Shown here: positions 7,798 to 16,707 of the stretch, piece after piece | Layout of the letters: the number at the start of each line of letters is the position of its first letter | How positions within the stretch are numbered: the stretch's first letter is position 1 | NCBI GenBank assembly: GCA_944321645.1 | Contig: CALUMB010000012.1 | Location: 1 to 45,210, forward strand | DNA: 45,210 nucleotides | Direction: 5' to 3' | Origin: an uncultured Prevotella sp. | GTDB taxonomy: Bacteria > Bacteroidota > Bacteroidia > Bacteroidales > Bacteroidaceae | Position numbers and translations under genes: made by a program | The notes under the pieces: generated by a model | The model's input: only the letters and a program-made list of their open reading frames with translations | Database searches by the model: none | What the model was told of the DNA's origin: nothing

Positions 7798-10700
7798 ATG
7801 AAACAATTCAGGCTTGTGGACAATATCCTCGGGTGGGTGGCATTTGCCATTGCCGCCTTCGTCTATTGCACCACCATCGAACCGACAGCCAGCTTTTGGG
7901 ACTGTCCAGAGTTTATAACGACGGGCTACAAGCTCGAAATAGGCCACCCGCCGGGAGCGCCTTTCTTCATGCTCACGGCCAACCTGTTCTCGCATTTTGC
8001 CAGCGACCCGTCGCAGGTGGCCCGCATGGTCAACACCATGAGCGCACTATTGTCGGCCACAACCATCCTGTTCCTCTTCTGGACAATATCGCACCTCACG
8101 CGCAGGCTGCTCGTTAAGTCGGCTGGCGAGATTACCCTCGGCAAGGCCATCGCCATCGAGGCATCGGCCATGGTGGGCGCACTGATCTACACCTTCAGCG
8201 ACACATTCTGGTTCAGTGCCGTCGAAGGCGAGGTCTATGCCTACTCGTCGGCCTTCACCGCCGTGGTGTTCTGGCTCATACTCAAGTGGGAAGAGCACGC
8301 CGACGAGCCTCACAGCGACCGCTGGCTGGTGCTCATCATGTATATGACGGGCCTCTCCATCGGTGTCCACCTGCTCAACCTGCTTTGCGTTCCGGCCATT
8401 GTGCTGGTGTACTACTACCGCAAGTTCCCACACCGCACGGGCAACGCCGACCTGCGCGGCTCGCTCGCCGCGCTGGCTTTGTCCATCGTAATCCTCGCGG
8501 CAGTGCTCTACGGCCTTGTGCCGGGCATCGTCCAAGTGGGCGGATGGTTTGAGCTTCTGTTCGTAAACGTGCTCGGCTGCCCGTTCAACACCGGCGAGAT
8601 TGTCTACATCGTACTGCTCATCGCCACAATGATTTGGGCCATCTACGAGACATACTCCAACCGCAACGACAAGCGCGGCAACATAGCCTTCCTACTCGCC
8701 GTGGCCATGCTGGGCATTCCCTTCTACGGCCACGGGGCAAGCTCCGTCGTAATCGGCATCGTGGTGCTGGCCATCCTCTGGTTCATACTCAACGGCAAGG
8801 TGGGCAAGCAGAAGCAGCCGCTCGTAACGGTGCGCGTAAAGAACACCGCGCTGCTCTGCATGCTGATGCTCATGATAGGCTACTCGACCTACGCCGTCAC
8901 CGTAATCCGCTCGTCGGCCAACCCGCCGATGGACCAGAACTCGCCCGAAGACATATTCACGCTCGGCGAGTATCTCGGCCGCGAACAGTACGGCAACCGC
9001 CCGCTCTTCTACGGACAGGCATACACGTCGCAAGTGGCGCTGGAGCGCGACGGCAACTACTGCCGCCCCGTTTCGGAGAAAGGCGCACCCGTGTACCAGC
9101 GCAAGGAGAAGGCATCGGAGGACGAGAAGGACTCATACTTCGTGGTGCGCACAAAGGATTCCTACAAGTACGCGCAGAATATGCTCTTCCCGCGAATGTA
9201 CAGCGACAGCCACGCAGGCGCCTACGAAAGCTGGATGGGCGGCGTGGACGGCAAGGAAGTGCCTTACGACCGCTGCGGAGAGACCATCATGGTGAAGGTA
9301 CCCACGCAGTGGGAAAACCTGCGATTCTTCCTCTCCTACCAGTGCAACTTCATGTACTGGCGCTACTTCATGTGGAACTTCGCCGGACGCCAGAACGACA
9401 TACAGGGCCACGGAGAGCCTGAACACGGCAACTGGATAACCGGATTCTCGTGGTTTGACAACTGGAGGCTGGGCGACCAGAGCAAGCTCCCCGACGAGCT
9501 TAAGACGAACAAAGGCCGCAACGTGTTCTATTGCATGCCGCTGCTGCTTGGCCTCATCGGCCTCTTCTGGCAGTCGCTGCGCCGTGGCCACACCGGCATC
9601 CGCCAGTTCTGGGTGGTGTTCTTCCTGTTCTTCATGACCGGACTCGCCATCGTCTTCTACCTCAACCAGACTCCGCTGCAGCCACGCGAGCGCGACTACG
9701 CCTACGCAGGCTCGTTCTACGCCTTCGCAATATGGTGCGGAATGGGCGTGGCCGCCATCATCAGCGAGATACACCGCCGCCTGAAAGGCCACGAGACAGC
9801 CCTTGCCGCCATCGTCGGGGTGGCCTGCCTGTTCGTTCCGATACAAATGGCGTCGCAGACATGGGACGACCACGACCGCAGCGGACGGTACACTTGCCGC
9901 GACTTCGGGCAAAATTACCTGATGTCGCTCCAGCAGGAAGGCAACCCAATCATATTCACCAACGGCGACAACGACACCTTCCCGCTGTGGTACATACAGG
10001 ACACCGAGGGCCACAGGACAGACGCCCGCGTCTGCAACCTGAGCTACCTGCAGACCGACTGGTACATCGACCAGATGCGCCGCCCGGCCTACGACTCGCC
10101 CTCCGTTCCCATAAGCTGGAGCCGACTCGAATACTGTTCCGGCACAAACGAGTACGTGCAGGTTGCCCCCGAGCTTAAGTCGTCGATACACGACCTGTAC
10201 AAGCAATATCCCGAAGACGCAAAGGAGATATTCGGCGAGAATCCGTTCGAGCTGCGCAACGTGCTCACCCTCTGGGTGCGCGGCAAGGGCAACGAGGTGC
10301 AGAAGCAGGCAATCGAGATGCTCACCGGCGGCAATCCCCACGTCATACCCACCGACACGGTCTACGTCACCATCGACAAGGAGGCAGTGCGCAAGAGCGG
10401 AATGATGATGGCCGCCGACACAATACCCGACCGCATGGTAATCTCGCTACAAGGAAAGAGCGCCCTCTACAAAGGCGACCTGATGATGTTAGAGATGGTT
10501 GACCGCTGCAACTGGACGCGCCCGGTGTATGTGGCAACCACCGTAGGCCAGGAAAACTACATGAACCTCGGCGACAACTTCGTGCAGGAGGGCTTGGCCA
10601 ACCGCATCACGCCGTTCACCACCAACGCCCCCGGAGCAAAGAACTTCGACACAAAGCGCACCTACGACAACGTGATGCACAAGTTCAAGTTCGGCGGGCT

Positions 10701-11175
10701 TGACAAGCCGGGCCTCTACCTCGACGAGACAGTCATGCGGATGTGCTACACCCACCGCCGCCTCATGGTGCAGCTGGCCATGAACCTCATGGCCGAAGGC
10801 GACCGCAAGAAGGCTGCCGAGGTGCTGGCTTACGCCGACAAGGTGATTCCGGAATACAACGTTCCGCTCGACTACGCTTCCGGCTCGCTCGACCAGGCGC
10901 ACCTCCTGCTCGAGCTTGGGCAGAAAGACAAGGCCACCGAGATGATAAAGAAGCTCTGGAAAAAGTCCGAACAGTACCTGCGCTGGTACTGCAGCCTCAA
11001 CGGAAGCGACTTCACTGCCTCGCAGCGCGACTGCATGCTGCACTTCTTTGTGCTCCAGCAGTGCGCGGCGATAGGCGCAGAGGCCGACCCGGAATGGGGC
11101 AGGCAGAAGCAGGAAAAGGGCCTGGAGGAACTGTTCATGATGTACCGCAGCAAGGGAGGCACACTCCAACCATAA
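7798..11175 (+). CDS. DUF2723-family membrane protein (GT117-like, putative protein O-mannosyltransferase)
   Basis: 1125 residues. The N-terminal half is a polytopic membrane domain opening with the family signature: TTIEPTASFWDCPEFI followed by YKLEIGHPPGAPFF, whose acidic residues in the first periplasmic loop resemble the catalytic loop of GT-C glycosyltransferases. Many further membrane segments follow, with QTPLQPRERDYAYAGSFYAF, then a soluble C-terminal part of about 350 residues with repeated helical elements (TPR-like, MAEGDRKKAAEVLAYADKVI). DUF2723 includes eukaryotic TMEM260, a protein O-mannosyltransferase, so a role in Bacteroidetes general protein O-glycosylation is plausible but not shown. 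The next gene starts only 7 bases on, so this is an operon with the deacetylase and queG. Confidence 0.88.
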   Translation: MKQFRLVDNILGWVAFAIAAFVYCTTIEPTASFWDCPEFITTGYKLEIGHPPGAPFFMLTANLFSHFASDPSQVARMVNTMSALLSATTILFLFWTISHLTRRLLVKSAGEITLGKAIAIEASAMVGALIYTFSDTFWFSAVEGEVYAYSSAFTAVVFWLILKWEEHADEPHSDRWLVLIMYMTGLSIGVHLLNLLCVPAIVLVYYYRKFPHRTGNADLRGSLAALALSIVILAAVLYGLVPGIVQVGGWFELLFVNVLGCPFNTGEIVYIVLLIATMIWAIYETYSNRNDKRGNIAFLLAVAMLGIPFYGHGASSVVIGIVVLAILWFILNGKVGKQKQPLVTVRVKNTALLCMLMLMIGYSTYAVTVIRSSANPPMDQNSPEDIFTLGEYLGREQYGNRPLFYGQAYTSQVALERDGNYCRPVSEKGAPVYQRKEKASEDEKDSYFVVRTKDSYKYAQNMLFPRMYSDSHAGAYESWMGGVDGKEVPYDRCGETIMVKVPTQWENLRFFLSYQCNFMYWRYFMWNFAGRQNDIQGHGEPEHGNWITGFSWFDNWRLGDQSKLPDELKTNKGRNVFYCMPLLLGLIGLFWQSLRRGHTGIRQFWVVFFLFFMTGLAIVFYLNQTPLQPRERDYAYAGSFYAFAIWCGMGVAAIISEIHRRLKGHETALAAIVGVACLFVPIQMASQTWDDHDRSGRYTCRDFGQNYLMSLQQEGNPIIFTNGDNDTFPLWYIQDTEGHRTDARVCNLSYLQTDWYIDQMRRPAYDSPSVPISWSRLEYCSGTNEYVQVAPELKSSIHDLYKQYPEDAKEIFGENPFELRNVLTLWVRGKGNEVQKQAIEMLTGGNPHVIPTDTVYVTIDKEAVRKSGMMMAADTIPDRMVISLQGKSALYKGDLMMLEMVDRCNWTRPVYVATTVGQENYMNLGDNFVQEGLANRITPFTTNAPGAKNFDTKRTYDNVMHKFKFGGLDKPGLYLDETVMRMCYTHRRLMVQLAMNLMAEGDRKKAAEVLAYADKVIPEYNVPLDYASGSLDQAHLLLELGQKDKATEMIKKLWKKSEQYLRWYCSLNGSDFTASQRDCMLHFFVLQQCAAIGAEADPEWGRQKQEKGLEELFMMYRSKGGTLQP

Positions 11176-11182
11176 GCAAAAG

Positions 11183-11794
11183 ATGTTCATCGAGCAACCG
11201 GCAATATGGCTTCGCTGGCTCTACCCACGGGCCACCTGGAGGATGGACAGCCACGTCAAGGCGGTCTACCTGACCTTCGACGACGGCCCCATCCCCGAGG
11301 CCACGCCGTTCATACTAAGCACCTTGGAGCGTTTCGGCGCACGCGCCACGTTCTTCATGGTGGGCGACAACGTGAGGAAACACCCCGACCTCTACCGCCG
11401 GGTGGTGGAAGCCGGGCACCGCATCGGCAACCACACGTTCAACCACATGGGCGGCTTCAAGCACACCGTGGCCACATACAGCGCCAACGCGGAGAAGGCC
11501 AACGAGCTGCTGCACACCAACCTCTTCCGCCCGCCACACGGATGGATGCGCCCCGACCAGTATTTCTGGCTCGGACGCAAGTACAGAATCGTGATGTGGG
11601 ACCTCGTCACGCGCGACTACTCGAAGTGGATGACAGCCGAAGAGGTGCTCAACAACGTGAAGCGGTACGCCCGCAACGGCTCAATCATCACGTTCCACGA
11701 CTCGCTGCGCAGCATCGACAAGCTCCACTACGCCCTGCCGGAAGCTCTAAAGTGGCTAAAAGAACAAGGTTATGAGTTTAAGGTTTTCGACTGA
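11183..11794 (+). CDS. Polysaccharide deacetylase family protein (NodB domain)
   Basis: 203 residues forming a single NodB (CE4) domain. Motif 1 is TFDDGP (Asp33, Asp34), motif 2 is NHTFNH (metal-binding His84 and His88), motif 3 is RPPHG (116-120), and motif 4 is likely around FHDSLRS near the end. The family removes N- or O-acetyl groups from peptidoglycan, chitooligosaccharides or other sugars. There is no obvious signal peptide, so the protein may act in the cytoplasm on a glycan or lipid-linked precursor, which would fit its coupling to the glycosyltransferase-like gene 7 bases upstream. Its 3' end overlaps the queG start by 23 bases. Confidence 0.92.
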   Translation: MFIEQPAIWLRWLYPRATWRMDSHVKAVYLTFDDGPIPEATPFILSTLERFGARATFFMVGDNVRKHPDLYRRVVEAGHRIGNHTFNHMGGFKHTVATYSANAEKANELLHTNLFRPPHGWMRPDQYFWLGRKYRIVMWDLVTRDYSKWMTAEEVLNNVKRYARNGSIITFHDSLRSIDKLHYALPEALKWLKEQGYEFKVFD

Positions 11795-12758
11795 CCGGCA
11801 ACTCAGCGACGCGATAAAAGCCGAGGCAATGCGCCTCGGCTTTTATCGTTGCGGGGTGGCCGATGCCGATGCCGTGGAGCCGCAGGCGGCAAATGCTTTC
11901 GGCTCATGGCTCCGCCAAGGCTGCCACGCCTCTATGGGTTATATGGAAAACAACGCCGACAAACGCCTCGACCCGCGCCTGCTCATGCCCGGCACGCTAA
12001 GCATTGTGTGCGTGGCCATGGCCTACGGCCCGCCAGCCCGCTTCCCCAAGGGCGAATACAGCTTGGCGGCCTACGCCCTCGGGCGCGACTACCACGACGT
12101 GGTGAAGGCTCGCCTGCACAGCCTTGCCGCCGCAATGGCCTCCCTGTTCGGCGAGGGCGGCGACACCTGCGGCAGCGACGCGCTCCCGCCACTGGCCATG
12201 CGCGTGTTCTGCGACACGGCACCCGTGCTCGAGAGATACTGGGCCTGGCGCTCCGGGCTTGGCTGGATAGGGCGCAACCACCAGCTTGTCGTTCCCGGCG
12301 CAGGCTCCATGTTCTTCCTCGGCGAGGTGTTCGTCAACCGCCGACTGGCTCCCGACGCGCCGCAGCCCTCCCGCTGCGGCACGTGCCGCGCCTGCATCGA
12401 CGCCTGCCCCACCGGGGCTTTGTGTGCAGACGGCACCCTCGATGCCCGCCGCTGCCTGTCGTACCTCACCATCGAAAGCCGCGACCCGCTGCCGCCCGGC
12501 GCGTCAGCCGCCATGGGCAACTGCATCTACGGCTGCGACAGATGCCAGGAAGCCTGCCCCCACAACCGCCTCGCACCCGCCGCCACCGCTCCCGAACTGC
12601 AGCCCAACCAGGCCCTGCTCGCCATGCGCAAGGCCGACTGGCACTCGCTCACGCCCGACGGTTACCGCCAGCTGTTCAAGGGCAGCGCGGTGAAACGCGC
12701 CAAATACGACGGCCTGATGCGCAACATACGCGCGGCAGAAGGCGGTGGGGAAGGATGA
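11772..12758 (+). CDS. queG: Epoxyqueuosine reductase
   Basis: Cobalamin-dependent iron-sulfur enzyme that reduces epoxyqueuosine to queuosine at position 34 of tRNA, the last step of queuosine synthesis. 328 residues with the QueG N-terminal region (LGFYRCGVADAD), the cobalamin/substrate domain (CDTAPVLERYWAWRSGLGWIG) and two [4Fe-4S] clusters, CGTCRACIDACPTGAL and CIYGCDRCQEACPHN. The family's HEAT-like C-terminal extension is absent, giving the short form common in many bacteria. Translationally coupled to the upstream deacetylase; followed by a very stable hairpin. Confidence 0.96.
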   Translation: MSLRFSTDRQLSDAIKAEAMRLGFYRCGVADADAVEPQAANAFGSWLRQGCHASMGYMENNADKRLDPRLLMPGTLSIVCVAMAYGPPARFPKGEYSLAAYALGRDYHDVVKARLHSLAAAMASLFGEGGDTCGSDALPPLAMRVFCDTAPVLERYWAWRSGLGWIGRNHQLVVPGAGSMFFLGEVFVNRRLAPDAPQPSRCGTCRACIDACPTGALCADGTLDARRCLSYLTIESRDPLPPGASAAMGNCIYGCDRCQEACPHNRLAPAATAPELQPNQALLAMRKADWHSLTPDGYRQLFKGSAVKRAKYDGLMRNIRAAEGGGEG

Positions 12759-12764
12759 GCCACA

Positions 12765-12825
12765 GCCACACGCAAGCAGGGCCGGCACACCGATTAGCTG
12801 TGTGCCGGCCCTGCTTGCGTGTGGC
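12765..12825. terminator. Bidirectional terminator hairpin (26-bp perfect stem)
   Basis: Arms 12765-12790 and 12800-12825 are perfectly complementary, with a 9-base loop. It lies between the convergent genes queG and the S9 peptidase. No strong T-tract follows on either strand, so termination would rely on the stem itself. Confidence 0.75.
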
Positions 12826-12858
12826 GGCGCGGCCCCTGTGCCGCGCCAAGCCGCAAGT

Positions 12859-15018
12859 TCACTTCAGGTAGTCTTCAAAATATTGCGTGATGCGCTCGTG
12901 CAGGTGTACGCTCTTGTGGCCCGCCATATTGTGGCCCTCGCCCGGATACACGAAGAAGTCGGGCTGCGTGCCGGCCTCTATGCAGGCTTCGAGGAACTGC
13001 AGCGCGTGCTGCGGCACCACGGTGGGGTCGTTCATGCCTATTATTATCTGCAGCTTGCCCTTCAGGTCCTTAGCCTTCGCCAGCAGGCTCGACTCGGCGT
13101 AGCCCTCGGGGTTGGCCTGCGGCGTGTCCATGTAGCGCTCGCCGTACATCACCTCATACCACTTCCAATCGATCACCGGCCCACCGGCCACGCCCACCTT
13201 AAACACTCCGGGATATGTCGTCATAAGCGACGTTGTCATGAATCCGCCGTAGCTCCACCCATGCACGCCCATCCGTGTGGTGTCCACGTAGGCAAGCGAC
13301 TTGAGGTAGCCAACGCCGCGCATCTGGTCATTCATCTCCTCGCGGCCCAGGTGGCGGAACGTAACCTGCTCAAACTCCCTGCCGCGGTCTGACGAGCCGC
13401 GGTTGTCGAGCACGAATATCAAGTAGCCCTTCTGCGCCATGTACGTCTCCCACGTGCGGCTTGCGTAGTGCCAGCCGGCCTCTACGTTGCGCACGCCGGG
13501 GCCGCCGTAGACGTATACCACCGTGGGATACTTCTTCGAGGGGTCGAAGCCCACGGGCTTCACCATGCGGTAGTAGAGGTCTGTGCTGTCATCGGCGGCC
13601 TTTATCGTGCCGCACGAGAACTCCGGCACGGCGTAGCCCGCCCAAGGGTCGGGTGCGCTGAATATCTGTGTGCGCTTGCCCGTGGACGTGTTCGCAACGC
13701 AGACGTTGCGCGGCACGTCAGGCTCCGAATAGTGGTCGAAGAGCCAGCGGCCCGACTCCGAGAGCACGTTGGCGTTGTTACCGCGCCCCGAATATGTGGC
13801 GTGCAGGCCGTGCCCGTTGTCGAGCGGGGTGCGGCGGCCTGTCTTCAGGCTCACGGCGTAGATGTTGTTCTGTATGGGCGAAGCCTCGTTGGACACGATG
13901 ATTGCGCTCCTGTCCTTCTTGTTGAAGCCGAGCAGTTCGAGCACCACCCACCGCCCCGACGTCACCTGGCGCAACTCGTTGCCTTCGGTGTCGAACAGGT
14001 AGAGGTGGTTGAAGCCGTCGCGCTCGCTCTGCAACAGGAACTTCGAGTCGTCCCATGGCAGGAACGCTACCGGGCTTACCGGGTGCACGTACTTCGCGTT
14101 GTGCTCGTGGTAGAGCGTGGCGAGCCGCTTGCCCGTGGCCGCGTCGTAGGAGCGCAGCCAGAAGTCGGTCTGGTCGCGGTTAAGCTCAATCATGTACACC
14201 GTCTTCGAGTCAGGCCCCCATGCCACGTTCGAGAAGTAGCGGTCGGTAGGGTCGCCCGCGTCGAGGTAGACGGTCTTGCCCGCCTGCAGGTCGTAGACGC
14301 CCACCGTCACCTTGTGGCTGGCCATCCCGGCCATGGGATACTTGTCTGGCTCAAGCTCGGCAATGCGCCCGAAGGTGTTCACCTGCGGGTAGTCCGTCAC
14401 CATGCTCTGGTCCATGCGGTAGAAGGCGAGCCTCTGCCCGTCGGGGCTCCAGAACGTGCCTTTCACTATGCCGAACTCGTTGCGGTGTACGGCCTGGCCG
14501 TACACTATCTCGCGGCTGCCGTCGTCGGTGAGCTTGCGTGTGCAGCCCGCAGCGTCGGTCACGCACAGCTGGCTGTCCTTCACGAACGCCACTGCACGCG
14601 ACGCCGCGCACCAGTCGGCAAACTGCTCGCCCTCGCAGGGCTGCTCCCACGCCACCTTGCCCTCGCGCCAGTCGTAGAGCACGCGCTTGCGGCTGCCCTC
14701 CAGCAGCACGAGCGGCTCGCCCGGGTAGGGGAACGTGGCCCACATTGCCGAGCTTATCTCCTTTGAGCCGAGGGCGGCGTTCACCGAGTCGACAGTGCCG
14801 AGTGGCGTCTTGGCGCCGTTCCCGGTGTCCACCATCCCCCACCCTTCGGCGTCCTGGTACATCAGCTTGTCGCCCCACCACTCCACGAAGAAGTTCTTAG
14901 GGCGGAAGTTGTGTGCGTTCACGCCGCCGAAGTTAAGGTCTTCGAGCGTAAATTGCTTAAGCTGTGCGGTCATAGTCTGTGCGGTCACGATGGCCAGTGC
15001 CAGTGCGAGCGTTCGCAT
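12859..15018 (-). CDS. S9 family peptidase (DPP IV / prolyl tripeptidyl peptidase type)
   Basis: 719 residues from the Met at 15018, which opens a signal peptide (MRTLALALAIVTAQTMTAQ); the frame continues upstream only as a shadow of the methyltransferase tail. An N-terminal DPPIV-type beta-propeller (about 30-450) precedes the alpha/beta-hydrolase domain. The catalytic triad is visible: Ser589 in GWSYGG, Asp664 in GMNDPT and His696 in GEGHNMAGH, together with VYVYGGPGV. The family removes di- or tripeptides after proline from peptides in the periplasm; asaccharolytic and mixed-diet Bacteroidales use it for protein nutrition. It starts 7 bases after the methyltransferase stop, so the two are probably cotranscribed. 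Confidence 0.95.
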   Translation of the reverse strand: MRTLALALAIVTAQTMTAQLKQFTLEDLNFGGVNAHNFRPKNFFVEWWGDKLMYQDAEGWGMVDTGNGAKTPLGTVDSVNAALGSKEISSAMWATFPYPGEPLVLLEGSRKRVLYDWREGKVAWEQPCEGEQFADWCAASRAVAFVKDSQLCVTDAAGCTRKLTDDGSREIVYGQAVHRNEFGIVKGTFWSPDGQRLAFYRMDQSMVTDYPQVNTFGRIAELEPDKYPMAGMASHKVTVGVYDLQAGKTVYLDAGDPTDRYFSNVAWGPDSKTVYMIELNRDQTDFWLRSYDAATGKRLATLYHEHNAKYVHPVSPVAFLPWDDSKFLLQSERDGFNHLYLFDTEGNELRQVTSGRWVVLELLGFNKKDRSAIIVSNEASPIQNNIYAVSLKTGRRTPLDNGHGLHATYSGRGNNANVLSESGRWLFDHYSEPDVPRNVCVANTSTGKRTQIFSAPDPWAGYAVPEFSCGTIKAADDSTDLYYRMVKPVGFDPSKKYPTVVYVYGGPGVRNVEAGWHYASRTWETYMAQKGYLIFVLDNRGSSDRGREFEQVTFRHLGREEMNDQMRGVGYLKSLAYVDTTRMGVHGWSYGGFMTTSLMTTYPGVFKVGVAGGPVIDWKWYEVMYGERYMDTPQANPEGYAESSLLAKAKDLKGKLQIIIGMNDPTVVPQHALQFLEACIEAGTQPDFFVYPGEGHNMAGHKSVHLHERITQYFEDYLK

Positions 15019-15025
15019 GAGGCCC

Positions 15026-16618
15026 CTACCTGTCGTTGTCATACCTGCGCTTTTTGCCATAGTCGTTGCCCTTTCTGTCGAAGCGGCGGTCGTCGCGCCC
15101 CTGCCGGTCGCGCCCGTAGCCCCGCCTGTCGTCGCGGTCGCCGCGCCCGTAGGGCCTGTCCTGCCTCCTGGCTCCGCCCCATCCCCGGTCGCCGTCGCGG
15201 CGGTTGCGGTCGCGGCGGCCGTCGTCGTCGCGGCGGTCGCGCCTGTCGCGGTTCCACCCGCTGTCGCCGTCGCGGTCGCCAAAGCGCCCCGGGCGGTCGC
15301 GCCGCAGGCTCCGACCGAAGTCCACGTGGTGGAACTTAAACGTGCGTATGTCGCCCTCCTCGTTGTCGTCCTCCTCGTCGATGCGCCGCTTAAACTCGCG
15401 GTTCTTCTTGAAGCGGCCCTTCTCGGCCATCTGGCTGCGCTCCTCGTCGGTCTGCACCGAGCCTCCCTCGCTGCGGAACTCCTTCATGCGGCCCTCGAAA
15501 ATCTGGTACTTGCGGAACTCGCACTCCAGCGAGCCGTTGTAGAGCGGTATCTTTATCGACGGGCGCAGGCCAATCTGTTCGAAGCACTCCTCGCGGTAGC
15601 TCAATATCCAGGCGTCGCCGTCGAGGAACTCGTGCTTGAGCCTTTCGCCTATCATCTTGTAGGTGCCGAGCAGGTCGGGGGTGGAGATGCGCTCGCCGTA
15701 GGGCGGGTTCGTCACGATGATGCTCTTCTCCTTGGGCTTCGTGAAGTCCTTGAAGTCGGCCTCCTCCACGGTGATGTCCGACGAAAGCCCGGCGGCCTTC
15801 ACGTTGAGCCGCGCCGTGTTCACGGCCTTAATGTCGTTGTCGTAGCCGTATATGTGGTGCGTGAACTCGCGCTCCTGCGAGTCGTCGTTGTATATCCTGT
15901 CGAACAGTTCCTTGTCGAAGTCCTCCCACTTCTCGAAGGCGTACTCCTTGCGGAACACGCCCGGCGCCATGTTGCGGGCTATCAGTGCGGCCTCGATGAG
16001 CAGCGTGCCGGAGCCGCACATCGGGTCGATGAAGTCCGTCTCGCCGCGCCACCCCGTCATGAGTATCATGCCTGCGGCCAGCACCTCGTTGAGCGGCGCC
16101 TCCACGCTCTCCTGGCGGTAGCCCCTGCGGTGCAGGCTCTCGCCGCTCGAGTCGAGCGACAGCGTGCATTGGTAGTCGGCCACGTGCATGTTGAGGCGTA
16201 TGTCGGGGTTGGCCACGCTGATGTTGGGCCTCTTGCCCGTCTTCTCGCGGAACTGGTCCACTATTGCGTCCTTCACCTTATAGGACACGAACTTAGAGTG
16301 GCGGAACTCGTCGGAGAACACCACGGAGTCCACGGCAAAGGTGGTCTCGTTGGTGAGGTACTGCGACCAGTCTATCTTCTTCACCTCGTCGTACACCTCG
16401 TCGGCTGTGTTGGCCTTGAAGTGGCGTATGGGCTTTAGCACCCTTATGGCCGTGTGTAGCTGGAAGTTGGCGCGGTAGAGCAGTTCCTTGTCGCCCCTGA
16501 ACGACACCATGCGGCGGCCTATCTGCACGTCGTTGGCGCCCAGCTCTGTAAGTTCTTTCGCCAACACAGGCTCCAGGCCCATGAACGTCTTGGCGATCAT
16601 TTCAAATTCTTGTTCCAT
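15026..16618 (-). CDS. THUMP-domain class I SAM-dependent RNA methyltransferase with Arg/Asp-rich tail
   Basis: 530 residues from the Met at 16618, preceded by AAAGAAAG; an in-frame extension to 16711 lacks homology-like sequence. It has an N-terminal ferredoxin-like/THUMP region (IAKTFMGLEPVLAKELTELG), then a Rossmann methyltransferase with DFIDPMCGSGTLLIEAAL (SAM-binding) and IIVTNPPYGERI (the NPPY motif of N-methyltransferases). This is the RlmL N-terminal-half/YcbY type, which makes m2G in 23S rRNA; the exact target is not certain. The last 130 or so residues are an extreme Arg/Asp/Gly-rich, probably disordered tail, which may bind RNA. Cotranscribed with the S9 peptidase downstream. Confidence 0.92.
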   Translation of the reverse strand: MEQEFEMIAKTFMGLEPVLAKELTELGANDVQIGRRMVSFRGDKELLYRANFQLHTAIRVLKPIRHFKANTADEVYDEVKKIDWSQYLTNETTFAVDSVVFSDEFRHSKFVSYKVKDAIVDQFREKTGKRPNISVANPDIRLNMHVADYQCTLSLDSSGESLHRRGYRQESVEAPLNEVLAAGMILMTGWRGETDFIDPMCGSGTLLIEAALIARNMAPGVFRKEYAFEKWEDFDKELFDRIYNDDSQEREFTHHIYGYDNDIKAVNTARLNVKAAGLSSDITVEEADFKDFTKPKEKSIIVTNPPYGERISTPDLLGTYKMIGERLKHEFLDGDAWILSYREECFEQIGLRPSIKIPLYNGSLECEFRKYQIFEGRMKEFRSEGGSVQTDEERSQMAEKGRFKKNREFKRRIDEEDDNEEGDIRTFKFHHVDFGRSLRRDRPGRFGDRDGDSGWNRDRRDRRDDDGRRDRNRRDGDRGWGGARRQDRPYGRGDRDDRRGYGRDRQGRDDRRFDRKGNDYGKKRRYDNDR

Positions 16619-16707
16619 CTGTCTTTCTTTTGGGGATGCGCCACAACCTCCCCGCGCCGCCTTGCTGCACTGTGTGCAAGGGCGCCGCCGGGTTGTGGCC
16701 TGTGCGG

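Noticed and set aside
15019-15282. N-terminal Thr/Ala/Gly extension of the S9 peptidase
   Set aside because: It is the Arg/Asp-rich methyltransferase tail read in another frame; a true signal peptide starts at 15018.
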